This document shows positions 1 to 8,239 of a stretch of DNA of 8,722 bases, in pieces. A model generated the notes under the pieces. That model was given only the letters and a program-made list of their open reading frames with translations, had not been told where the DNA came from and made no database searches. This stretch comes from Gammaproteobacteria bacterium RBG_16_57_12 (GTDB lineage Bacteria > Pseudomonadota > Gammaproteobacteria > RBG-16-57-12). The stretch is taken from contig MGXL01000129.1 in the NCBI GenBank assembly GCA_001801365.1, forward strand, positions 9,519-18,240. Reading direction: 5' to 3'. The stretch's first letter is position 1; each line of letters starts with the position of its first letter. A program made the position numbers and the translations under genes.

Positions 1-58
1 TTTTATATCCCTCGGTTAAACAGTCCCTTTGATACCCGCATATGTGCTGGAAGTCCTG

Positions 59-2553
<2,495 letters not shown>

Positions 2554-2623
2554 CTTCAGCGCTCTCGATGATGAGAAATGATCAATACAAAAAATACTCG
2601 CGCCCCATAAACATGGCTTGCCG

Positions 2624-2809
2624 TCACCTGAACAGATAAAGCAAGGCCACACCCGTCAACATGCTGAGCAATCCGGCGACACGCAGCGCCCTGTCATCCA
2701 GTTGCGCCATCGCCAGCCAGGCCTTGCGCATACCGGCGGGATTGGCAAATGGCAGGATCCCCTCGATCACCAGCACCAGGGCCAGGGCATTCAGCAGGTC
2801 ATGCAACAT
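2624..2809 (-). CDS. DUF2065 (YjeT-like) small inner-membrane protein
   Basis: This is a 61-residue protein of unknown function. It has two likely membrane helices, residues about 3-20 (LHDLLNALALVLVIEGILP) and about 43-59 (AGLLSMLTGVALLYLF), joined by a short polar loop with the family-typical NPAGMRKAW (about 23-31). Length, topology and position directly after hflC and before hisZ/purA match the DUF2065/YjeT family of gammaproteobacteria (E. coli YjeT is about 65 residues). The ATG at 2809 is preceded at once by an in-frame TAA, so no longer version is possible. No convincing Shine-Dalgarno lies in front of it. It is separated from hflC by a terminator-like hairpin and from hisZ by 70 nt. 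Its constant place beside hflKC hints at a membrane role, but that is inference only. Confidence 0.9.
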   Translation of the reverse strand: MLHDLLNALALVLVIEGILPFANPAGMRKAWLAMAQLDDRALRVAGLLSMLTGVALLYLFR

Positions 2810-2841
2810 TTACTAGGGTTCTGGCTAGCATCCGGACAGTC

Positions 2842-2878
2842 AAAAAAATAATCCCTGCATCTTGACGACACAGGGATT
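2842..2878 (-). terminator. Intrinsic terminator after hflC
   Basis: Read on the minus strand, a perfect 8-bp stem AATCCCTG/CAGGGATT (2878-2871 with 2857-2850) encloses a 13-nt loop. It is followed after one A by seven T residues (2848-2842). The stem starts 27 nt after the hflC stop. Stem plus U-tract is the standard rho-independent layout, though the stem has only four G-C pairs and the loop is large, so partial readthrough into the DUF2065-hisZ-purA genes is plausible. Confidence 0.7.
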
Positions 2879-2905
2879 GGATTGACGCCAGCATCATCTG
2901 ACTGA

Positions 2906-3775
2906 TCACTTCCCGGAGGAGCTGGTCAGATACCTGAAGAACTCCGACTTGGGGTCCAATACCAAGACATCATTCTTGCTGGCAAAGGTCTTGGTATAGG
3001 CGTTCAGGCTGCGATACAGGGCGTAGAATTCCCGGTTTCTCTCATAGGCCTTGGCATAGATCTCGGAAGCCCGCGCATCGCCTTCACCGCGGGTCTGCTC
3101 GGCATCGCCATAGGCCTCGGCGAGTATCACCGTGCGCTGGCGATCCGCCTCCGCCTGGATGCGTTCGGCGGCCTCGGCACCCTTGGAGCGCAGATCCTTG
3201 GCGACACGTTCACGCTCCGCCTCCATGCGCTGGTATACCGAGACGCTGACTTCACGCGGCAGATCAATACGCTTGATGCGCACATCGATCACTTTCAGGC
3301 CCAGCCCTTCCACCTGCTTGCTGGCCTTGAGGGTAAGGATTTCCATGATCTGGTTGCGTTCACCGGCGATCACCTCCTGGATGGTGCGCTTGCCGAACTC
3401 ATCACGCAGTCCATCCTTGATGATGGACGCCAGACGATCATTAGCCTGAACCACTTCGCCCTTGGTGGCGGTATAGAAGCGGCCCACATCGTCAATCTTC
3501 CATTTGACAAAAGAATCGACAATGACATTCTTTTTCTCGCTGGTCAGATAACGTTCCTCGGGCGCATCCATGGTCTGGATACGAGCATCGAATTTGCGCA
3601 CGTTATACACGAAGGGAATCAGTATATGCAGACCCGGCTTGATATCGTGCTCGACGATTTCACCCAGCCGGAACTTGATGGCGCGCTCCCGCTCGTCCAC
3701 GGTATACAGCGCAAAGGTGGCGATAAACCAGAGGCCGATCAAGGCGACAATGCCCTGGATCTTATACTTTGCCAT
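2906..3775 (-). CDS. hflC: HflC, FtsH protease modulator (SPFH/band 7 protein)
   Basis: HflC forms with HflK the large inner-membrane assembly that surrounds FtsH and tunes its proteolysis of membrane proteins and, in E. coli, of the lambda CII protein. The 289-residue product equals the Pseudomonas length and is shorter than E. coli's 334. An N-terminal membrane helix spans about residues 7-24 and the rest faces the periplasm. The band 7 domain follows (VDERERAIKFRLGEI at 26-40, KPGLHILIPF at 47-56, ERYLTSEKKNVIVD near 74-87). A charged, Ala-rich coiled coil covers about 183-245 (MEAERERVAKDLRSKGAEA, then AEAYGDAEQTRGEGDA). The start is the ATG of a TAATG overlap with hflK, with AGGAG seven bases upstream at 3783-3787, which supports tight co-translation with its partner. 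Nothing is broken. Confidence 0.98.
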   Translation of the reverse strand: MAKYKIQGIVALIGLWFIATFALYTVDERERAIKFRLGEIVEHDIKPGLHILIPFVYNVRKFDARIQTMDAPEERYLTSEKKNVIVDSFVKWKIDDVGRFYTATKGEVVQANDRLASIIKDGLRDEFGKRTIQEVIAGERNQIMEILTLKASKQVEGLGLKVIDVRIKRIDLPREVSVSVYQRMEAERERVAKDLRSKGAEAAERIQAEADRQRTVILAEAYGDAEQTRGEGDARASEIYAKAYERNREFYALYRSLNAYTKTFASKNDVLVLDPKSEFFRYLTSSSGK

Positions 3776-4977
3776 TAGCGTTCTCCTCTGCCGCGCTGAT
3801 TATCCCGGAGCGGCTTGTTTGCATCCTCGGTCACAGTCGATGTGGTATTCGACTCGGTGCCCGGCACCACCTCTGGCAGGGCAACCCTGTTTCCACTCAG
3901 AAAACGGTCCAGCGGGATAAAGGTGATATTGCTGCCGCTGGCGCCACTCGTCACCAGCACCTTGCTGCTGTTGCTCAACACCTTTTCCATGGCATCAAGA
4001 TATAGACGCTTGCGCGTGACTTCCGGCGCCTTTTCATACTCCTTCAGCACCTGGGTAAAGCGTTTGGCCTCACCTTCCGCCTCGGCGATAACCTGCGCCT
4101 TGTAGGCGGTGGCTTCCTCCAGCTGGCGGGCGGCCGCGCCGCGGGCCCTGGGCAGGATGTCATTGGCGTAGGCCTGGGCCTTGTTCTTCAGGCGCTCCTC
4201 ATCCTCGCGCGCCCTGACGGCATCGGCAAAGGCGCTTTGCACCTGCTCGGGCGGCTGGGCATCCTGCAGATTGACGCTGGTCAGATGAATACCGGTGCCA
4301 TACTGATCCAGCACCTTCTGCATCAGATCGCGGGTCCGGTCACCGATTTCGCCACGGCCCTCCGTCAGCACAAAATCCATATTGCTCTTGCCGATCACCT
4401 CGCGCAGTGAGCTTTCGGTAACCTGACGCAAGGTATTGTCCGGGTTGGCCACATTGACGATGTAATCCTTGGCGCTCTTGATCTTGTACTGTACCGCCAG
4501 CTTGATATCGACGATGTTTTCATCCTGGGTCAGCATCAGTGACTCTTTATCCACCGCCTGCGAGGCGCCGGCTCCGCCTTCCATGCGATAACCGATCGCA
4601 GCAGGACGCACATGCTCCATATCCACGCGGACTACTTTTTCGATAGGCCGGGGAAAACGGATATTGGGGCCCGGCTGGATGGTATCGACATAGCTGCCGA
4701 AACGCAGCACCACGCCCTGCTCGCCCTGGTCGATAATGTAGGACATATCGTAGGCAAGCCAGCCGACCACCAGCACTGTAATGATCATGCCAACACCGCT
4801 GGCACTGCTATCACCACTGGATGATCCGCCGGCCCGACCGCCTCCGGAGCCGCCAAACATCTTGCCCAGCTTTTCTTGGAATTTCTTGATGATGGCATCC
4901 AGGTCAGGGGGGCCCTGCTCACCGCGCCGACTTCCCCATGGATCCTTGTTTCCACCACCCGGTTCGTTCCAGGCCAT
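3775..4977 (-). CDS. hflK: HflK, FtsH protease modulator (SPFH/band 7 protein)
   Basis: HflK is the larger partner of HflC in the membrane complex that encloses FtsH. The 400-residue product shows the expected layout. A polar cytoplasmic N-terminus begins AWNEPGGGNKDPWG. A Gly/Ser-rich linker lies at about 41-62 and one membrane helix at about 62-80 (MIITVLVVGWLAYDMSYI). The band 7 domain begins at IIDQGEQGVVLRFG (81-94). A long Ala/Glu-rich coiled coil follows at about 250-315 (ADAVRAREDEERLKNKAQAYA, then YKAQVIAEAEGEAKRF). The C-terminus is low-complexity, rich in Thr, Asn and Arg (about 367-400). I chose the ATG at 4977 because MAWNEPGG is the family start and GGAG sits six bases upstream (4984-4987); an in-frame GTG four codons earlier overlaps that ribosome site and is unlikely. 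The stop overlaps the hflC start by one base. It may also be transcribed from its own promoter in the 84-nt gap after hflX. Confidence 0.98.
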   Translation of the reverse strand: MAWNEPGGGNKDPWGSRRGEQGPPDLDAIIKKFQEKLGKMFGGSGGGRAGGSSSGDSSASGVGMIITVLVVGWLAYDMSYIIDQGEQGVVLRFGSYVDTIQPGPNIRFPRPIEKVVRVDMEHVRPAAIGYRMEGGAGASQAVDKESLMLTQDENIVDIKLAVQYKIKSAKDYIVNVANPDNTLRQVTESSLREVIGKSNMDFVLTEGRGEIGDRTRDLMQKVLDQYGTGIHLTSVNLQDAQPPEQVQSAFADAVRAREDEERLKNKAQAYANDILPRARGAAARQLEEATAYKAQVIAEAEGEAKRFTQVLKEYEKAPEVTRKRLYLDAMEKVLSNSSKVLVTSGASGSNITFIPLDRFLSGNRVALPEVVPGTESNTTSTVTEDANKPLRDNQRGRGER

Positions 4978-5019
4978 TAGCAACTCCACATTAGTATTTG
5001 AGTTAACGACAAAGCGTAA

Positions 5020-5048
5020 ATTGTAGGGGGCTTGAGCGTTTGCCGCAA
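5020..5048 (-). promoter_or_regulatory. Candidate sigma-70 promoter for hflKC
   Basis: On the minus strand, TTGCGG (5048-5043) stands 17 nt before TACAAT (5025-5020). The -10 matches the consensus at five of six positions and the -35 at three of six. Initiation would fall near 5012-5014 and leave a leader of about 35 nt before hflK. It lies in the only gap between hflX and hflK, which fits a second, internal start. It overlaps the hairpin listed separately. This is a pattern match only. Confidence 0.4.
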
Positions 5049-5055
5049 GCCACCC
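5026..5055 (-). other. Hairpin in the hflX-hflK intergenic gap
   Basis: A GGCTTG/CAAGCC stem (5051-5046 with 5034-5029) is extended by three G-C pairs across a one-base bulge at 5052, with an 11-nt loop. It starts 6 nt after the hflX stop. The sequence after it on the transcript (TACAATTTACG) has no U-run, so it is not a proper intrinsic terminator. It may slow transcription, protect the 3' end of an hflX message or mark a processing site. Function is inferred from position only. Confidence 0.4.
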
Positions 5056-5061
5056 CGCCGA

Positions 5062-6345
5062 TTAAGACAGAATCATATCATCCTGCAAGGCTTCATGATG
5101 ACGTAAATATTCCCAATTCCTTTTCTCCATATCCACTTCCAGGATCAGCTCCCCCTGATCATTCACGGATTCCTGCACCACCTTGCCCATCTCATAGAGC
5201 CTGGCGCGCAGCCGGCCTCCTGTGGACGGAAGCCGCAGGGTATGACGATCCCATTCGTTCTGGAAATTTTCCGCCAGCGCCTGCAACAGCAGTTCGATTC
5301 CGGCGCCGGTGCGGGCGGATAACCAGAGCCGGGTGATCCGGCCATCTTCGCCACGCTCGATGCGCGGCGCCTCATTCTCCACCAGATCAATCTTGTTATA
5401 AACCTCGATCTGCGGTATCTCGCCCGCCTCAATCTCCTTAAGCACCGCATTGACCTGCTCGATCGCCGCCTGACGCTGCTGGCTATGCGCGTCTATCACA
5501 TGCAACAACAGGTGAGCCTGCCGGGTTTCCTCCAGGGTGGAGCGAAATGCCGCCACCAGATCATGGGGCAGGTGACGGATAAAACCCACCGTATCCGCCA
5601 GGATCACCTGAGCCCGATTGGGCAGTTCCACGCGCCGCAAGGTGGGGTCCAGGGTGGCGAACAACTGATCAGCGGCATAGACACCCGCCTCGGTGAGGCG
5701 ATTGAACAAGGTTGATTTCCCGGCGTTGGTATAACCGACCAGCGACACCGTGGGCATCTGGGCCTTGTCACGCGCCCGCCGCCCCTGATCGCGGCGCTTG
5801 CGCACCTTTTCCAACCGCTTGCCGAGCTGTTTAATACGCAGCCCCAGCAGACGGCGGTCGGTTTCCAGCTGGGTTTCGCCCGGCCCGCGCAGGCCGATCC
5901 CCCCCTTCTGGCGTTCCAGGTGGGTCCAGCCCCTGACCAGGCGGGTGGACATATGCCGCAACTGGGCCAGTTCCACCTGCAGGCGGCCCTCGTGGGACTG
6001 GGCGCGCTGGGCAAAGATATCGAGGATCAGCCCGACCCGGTCAAGCACCCGGCATTTCAATTCGCGTTCGAGATTTCGTTCCTGGGCCGGGCTGAGAATA
6101 TGATTGAAGAGCGCCACATCGGCGTGCTCCTGCTCGACGCACGTCCGCACCTCTTCGACCTTGCCGGAACCGATGTAGAAACGGGCATCAGTGGACTTGA
6201 GTGTGCCGGTCACGATAGCGGCCGGCTCGACTCCGGCCGAGACCGCCAGTTCACGGAATTCATCCAGATCCTCCCTGTTCTGCTCCTGCGGGATATCCAT
6301 ATGCACAAGGACGGCGCGTTCCCCCGCATTCGGGCGATCAAACAA
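5062..6345 (-). CDS. hflX: Ribosome-associated GTPase HflX
   Basis: HflX is an Obg-HflX superfamily GTPase that binds the large ribosomal subunit and, in E. coli, splits stalled or heat-stressed ribosomes. The 427-residue product carries an N-terminal HflX domain to about residue 195, with the conserved glycine-rich GGIGLRGPGETQLETDRR (148-165). The G domain has G1 GYTNAGKST (204-212), switch I FATLDPTLRR (229-238), G3 DTVGF (251-255), G4 NKID (317-320) and G5 SARTG (343-347). A C-terminal domain of about 65 residues follows. The start is a TTG: GAGGAGG lies six bases upstream, an in-frame TGA sits directly before the TTG, and the residues FDRPNAGERAVLVHM fit the family N-terminus. The next Met (residue 16) would cut conserved sequence. 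The gene follows hfq by 42 nt and probably shares its transcript. Confidence 0.97.
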   Translation of the reverse strand: MFDRPNAGERAVLVHMDIPQEQNREDLDEFRELAVSAGVEPAAIVTGTLKSTDARFYIGSGKVEEVRTCVEQEHADVALFNHILSPAQERNLERELKCRVLDRVGLILDIFAQRAQSHEGRLQVELAQLRHMSTRLVRGWTHLERQKGGIGLRGPGETQLETDRRLLGLRIKQLGKRLEKVRKRRDQGRRARDKAQMPTVSLVGYTNAGKSTLFNRLTEAGVYAADQLFATLDPTLRRVELPNRAQVILADTVGFIRHLPHDLVAAFRSTLEETRQAHLLLHVIDAHSQQRQAAIEQVNAVLKEIEAGEIPQIEVYNKIDLVENEAPRIERGEDGRITRLWLSARTGAGIELLLQALAENFQNEWDRHTLRLPSTGGRLRARLYEMGKVVQESVNDQGELILEVDMEKRNWEYLRHHEALQDDMILS

Positions 6346-6358
6346 TCACGGCCTCCTC
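6346..6358 (-). promoter_or_regulatory. Strong Shine-Dalgarno deciding the hflX TTG start
   Basis: GAGGAGG (6358-6352 on the minus strand) is a near-perfect anti-16S match placed six bases before the TTG at 6345. An in-frame TGA touches the TTG, so no start further upstream is possible in this frame. The strong site plausibly offsets the weak start codon. Confidence 0.8.
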
Positions 6359-6387
6359 GCACAACACGAGCGATGGTATTGATCTGA

Positions 6388-6630
6388 TCAAATGGCGGTT
6401 TCTGCCTGCCCCGGCACCTTGAAGGTCACGGCCCGGGCCGGCACAATGGTCGAAATGGCATGTTTGTAGATCATTTGATTGACGCTGTTCTTCAGCACCA
6501 CGACAAACTGGTCGAACGAATCGATCTGGCCCTGCAGCTTGATCCCATTGACCAGATAAATAGATACCGGCACCTTTTCCTTGCGTAAAACGTTCAAAAA
6601 AGGGTCTTGTAGTGATTGCCCTTTGCTCAT
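6388..6630 (-). CDS. hfq: RNA chaperone Hfq
   Basis: Hfq is the hexameric Sm-like chaperone that pairs small RNAs with messages. The 80-residue product starts [20 protein letters not shown] and holds both Sm motifs. Proximal-face uridine-binding residues Gln8, Phe42, Lys56 and His57 are present, with the signature YKHA at 55-58. Distal-face Tyr25, Ile30 and Lys31 are present, and the rim patch is RKEK (16-19), close to the E. coli RRER. The core ends at about residue 66 and only a short tail follows, as in Pseudomonas (82 residues) and unlike E. coli (102). The ATG at 6630 has AGGAG seven bases upstream. The frame is open 39 codons further up, but that stretch is AT-rich leader and does not resemble Hfq. 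It lies 144 nt after miaA, so it probably has its own promoter as well as readthrough. Autoregulation through the leader is suggested by its A-R-N triplets. Confidence 0.99.
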   Translation of the reverse strand: MSKGQSLQDPFLNVLRKEKVPVSIYLVNGIKLQGQIDSFDQFVVVLKNSVNQMIYKHAISTIVPARAVTFKVPGQAETAI

Positions 6631-6774
6631 CTGGCTTCTCCTCTTATGATTATTTATTGTTGTGACTGTCCCGGCATACGATAAAGAATCTTCTTTCCCG
6701 GCATTTCCCAACATTTTTTGCGCAAATTTCCTTTTGGACTCGTCCACATATTAGCATATCGCATCCGTCAACGC
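6631..6774 (-). promoter_or_regulatory. hfq leader with A-R-N triplets over the ribosome site
   Basis: This AT-rich gap between miaA and hfq holds, just before the hfq ATG on the minus strand, AAC-AAT-AAA (6661-6653), a 7-nt break, then AAG-AGG-AGA-AGC (6645-6634). The second run contains the AGGAG Shine-Dalgarno at 6642-6638. A-R-N repeats are the known binding pattern of the Hfq distal face, and E. coli Hfq represses its own translation from leader sites. Self-repression here is therefore plausible, though purine-rich ribosome sites match A-R-N easily. No full-consensus sigma-70 promoter was found in the gap. Confidence 0.45.
6669..6704 (-). repeat. Direct repeat flanking a palindrome in the hfq leader
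   Basis: On the minus strand ATGCCGGGA occurs twice (6704-6696 and 6677-6669), 27 bases apart start to start. Between the copies lies the palindrome AAAGAAGATTCTTT (6696-6683), which shares one base with the first copy. The layout looks like an operator or a small structured leader element. No known regulator is recognised. Confidence 0.4.
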
Positions 6775-7713
6775 TCATCGTGGAATGCGGGCTGATTCAA
6801 GATATTTCAACACATTGGCAAAGATATTCTCCTCCAGGGCATCAAACCAGCGGGCCTCCGGCTCGGACCTCAGCCAGGTCAGCTGGCGCTTGGCCAGTTG
6901 CCGGGTGGCGATAACGGCCCGCTCCACCATTTCGTCATAGGTGTATTGGCCCTCCAGATAATCCCATACCTGCCGGTACCCCACCGAACGCATGGCCGGC
7001 AACCGGACGTGCAAATCCCCCCGCGCCCGCAGATCCCGCACCTCCTCCACCAGGCCCTGCGCCAGCATGGTCAAAAAGCGCTCATGGATACGCCGGTGCA
7101 ACACCGCGCGATCGGCAGGGGCCACGATCAGCTTGACCACCTCATAGGGTAAGGTGGTCTGGCCCTGCTCGGCAAAAAAGGCCGATAAAGGCCGCCCGGT
7201 CAACTCATGCACCTCCAAGGCGCGCTGGATGCGCTGCGGATCGGTGGGCTTGATGCGCAGCGCCGATGCGGGATCAACCCGGGCCAGACGGGCGTGGAGT
7301 GCCGGCCAGCCATGACGCCGGCCCTCCTCCTCCAACCTTAGGCGCACGGCCTCGTCCGCCGCCGGCAACGGCGACAGGCCCTGTTGCAGGGCGCGAAAAT
7401 ACAGCATGGTCCCGCCCACCAGCAGCGGAATATGCCCGGCGACGCTGATATCGGCCATAGCGGCCAGGGCATCCGCACGAAACCGCGCGGCGGAATAGGA
7501 CTCGGCGGGGTCCAGGATATTGATCAGGCGATGGGGCGCCCGGGCCAGCAGCTCCGCCCCGGGCTTGGCGGTGCCGATGTCCATGCCCCGATAAATCAGC
7601 GCGGAATCGACACTGATGATCTCGCAGGGCAGGCATTCCACCAGACGCGCGGCGATCTCGGTCTTGCCGGAGGCCGTCGGACCCATCAGGAAAATGGCGG
7701 TAGGTTTGGGCAT
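6775..7713 (-). CDS. miaA: tRNA dimethylallyltransferase MiaA
   Basis: MiaA transfers a dimethylallyl group to N6 of adenosine 37 in tRNAs that read codons starting with U, the first step toward ms2i6A. The 312-residue product has the usual length. It shows the P-loop GPTASGKT (11-18), the [18 protein letters not shown] block (34-51) with catalytic Asp36, HRLINILDP (61-69), [10 protein letters not shown] (100-109), [17 protein letters not shown] (152-168) and the C-terminal [13 protein letters not shown] (270-282). The ATG at 7711-7713 directly precedes [17 protein letters not shown]; its ribosome site is weak (GGCAGG about eight bases upstream). It lies 25 nt after rimI, so it is probably in the same transcript, and 144 nt before hfq. 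The usual upstream neighbour mutL is absent. In E. coli the miaA region also carries promoters for hfq; none could be identified here. Confidence 0.99.
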   Translation of the reverse strand: MPKPTAIFLMGPTASGKTEIAARLVECLPCEIISVDSALIYRGMDIGTAKPGAELLARAPHRLINILDPAESYSAARFRADALAAMADISVAGHIPLLVGGTMLYFRALQQGLSPLPAADEAVRLRLEEEGRRHGWPALHARLARVDPASALRIKPTDPQRIQRALEVHELTGRPLSAFFAEQGQTTLPYEVVKLIVAPADRAVLHRRIHERFLTMLAQGLVEEVRDLRARGDLHVRLPAMRSVGYRQVWDYLEGQYTYDEMVERAVIATRQLAKRQLTWLRSEPEARWFDALEENIFANVLKYLESARIPR

Positions 7714-7738
7714 GGTCAGGGCCTGCCGGTGGCCATCC

Positions 7739-8239
7739 TCATAACCGATCGGTCAGAGTCATGGCATAGATCTGGGCATCCTCCCGGCCATGGGCCGCGG
7801 GATAATAATCCTTGCGAATGCCGACTTCATTGAATCCGGCCTGGTGATACAGCCTTTGGGCAATCACATTCGAGACCCGCACCTCGAGCAATATCGTCTC
7901 CACTCCCCGGGCACGGGCCAGGTCGACCAGATACTGGAGCAAGCCCTTGCCCAGCCCCGCGCCCTGCCGTTCCGGAATGATCGCCAGATTGAGCAGATGC
8001 GCCTCGCCCGCGCCGGAGGACAACACGCCATAACCCAGGATGTCGCCCGCATGCTCGACAACCACGCAGGTATAACCCACATGGATGCAATCACGGAAAA
8101 TCTGCTCCGACCAGGGCGCCGGAGTAACGCGCTGCTCGATGGCGCACACCTTCGGCACATCCAGCACGCTCATCGGACGAATGCTCGCGTTCAGGTCATG
8201 CCCGCGAAGCTGATGGTGCATCTGGTCTGGCTCAATCAT
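7739..8239 (-). CDS. rimI: Ribosomal protein S18-alanine N-acetyltransferase RimI (GNAT family)
   Basis: RimI acetylates the N-terminal alanine of ribosomal protein S18 using acetyl-CoA. The 166-residue GNAT product shows [16 protein letters not shown] (20-35), PAPWSEQIF (40-48), the beta-4 strand [13 protein letters not shown] (81-93), the acetyl-CoA loop [11 protein letters not shown] (91-101), [19 protein letters not shown] (118-136) and [19 protein letters not shown] (142-160). Glu119 and Tyr131 sit 12 residues apart, as the catalytic Glu103 and Tyr115 do in the Salmonella enzyme. The ATG at 8239 overlaps the glycosylase stop as ATGA and has AGGAAGGAA seven bases upstream, so I prefer it. 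It gives about 18 residues more than E. coli RimI; a Met at residue 7 is the alternative but lacks a good ribosome site. RimI is often near tsaB; here it sits between a glycosylase and miaA. Confidence 0.93.
   Translation of the reverse strand: MIEPDQMHHQLRGHDLNASIRPMSVLDVPKVCAIEQRVTPAPWSEQIFRDCIHVGYTCVVVEHAGDILGYGVLSSGAGEAHLLNLAIIPERQGAGLGKGLLQYLVDLARARGVETILLEVRVSNVIAQRLYHQAGFNEVGIRKDYYPAAHGREDAQIYAMTLTDRL

Noticed and set aside
1..58. Possible terminator or next gene after purA
   Set aside because: No stem with a T-run and no coding signal can be seen in the 58 bases before the window edge.
2815..2843. TTGACT (2843-2838, minus strand) as a -35 for the DUF2065 gene
   Set aside because: At 16-18 nt spacing the would-be -10 sequences (GAACCC, AACCCT, ACCCTA) do not match, and the element overlaps the terminator T-run.
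5035..5046. GCAAACGC resemblance to a half PurR operator near hflKC
   Set aside because: Only one half matches, the palindrome is missing, and hflKC is not a purine target.
6714..6726. TTTGCGCAAA palindrome with a T-run in the hfq leader, considered as a miaA terminator
   Set aside because: The inverted repeat has no loop, so it cannot form a normal hairpin, and on the minus strand it is followed by A residues, not T.
6631..6747. A 39-codon upstream extension of the hfq frame
   Set aside because: The added residues do not resemble Hfq, the stretch is AT-rich leader with repeats, and the ATG at 6630 has a good ribosome site and the family N-terminus [11 protein letters not shown].
6743..6771. 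Possible hfq promoter: TTGACG (6771-6766) and an extended -10-like TGCTAATAT (6756-6748) on the minus strand
   Set aside because: The two elements are only 12 nt apart; the best hexamer at a tolerable distance (TATGTG, 15 nt) is poor. It is noted for mapping but not supportable as a promoter.
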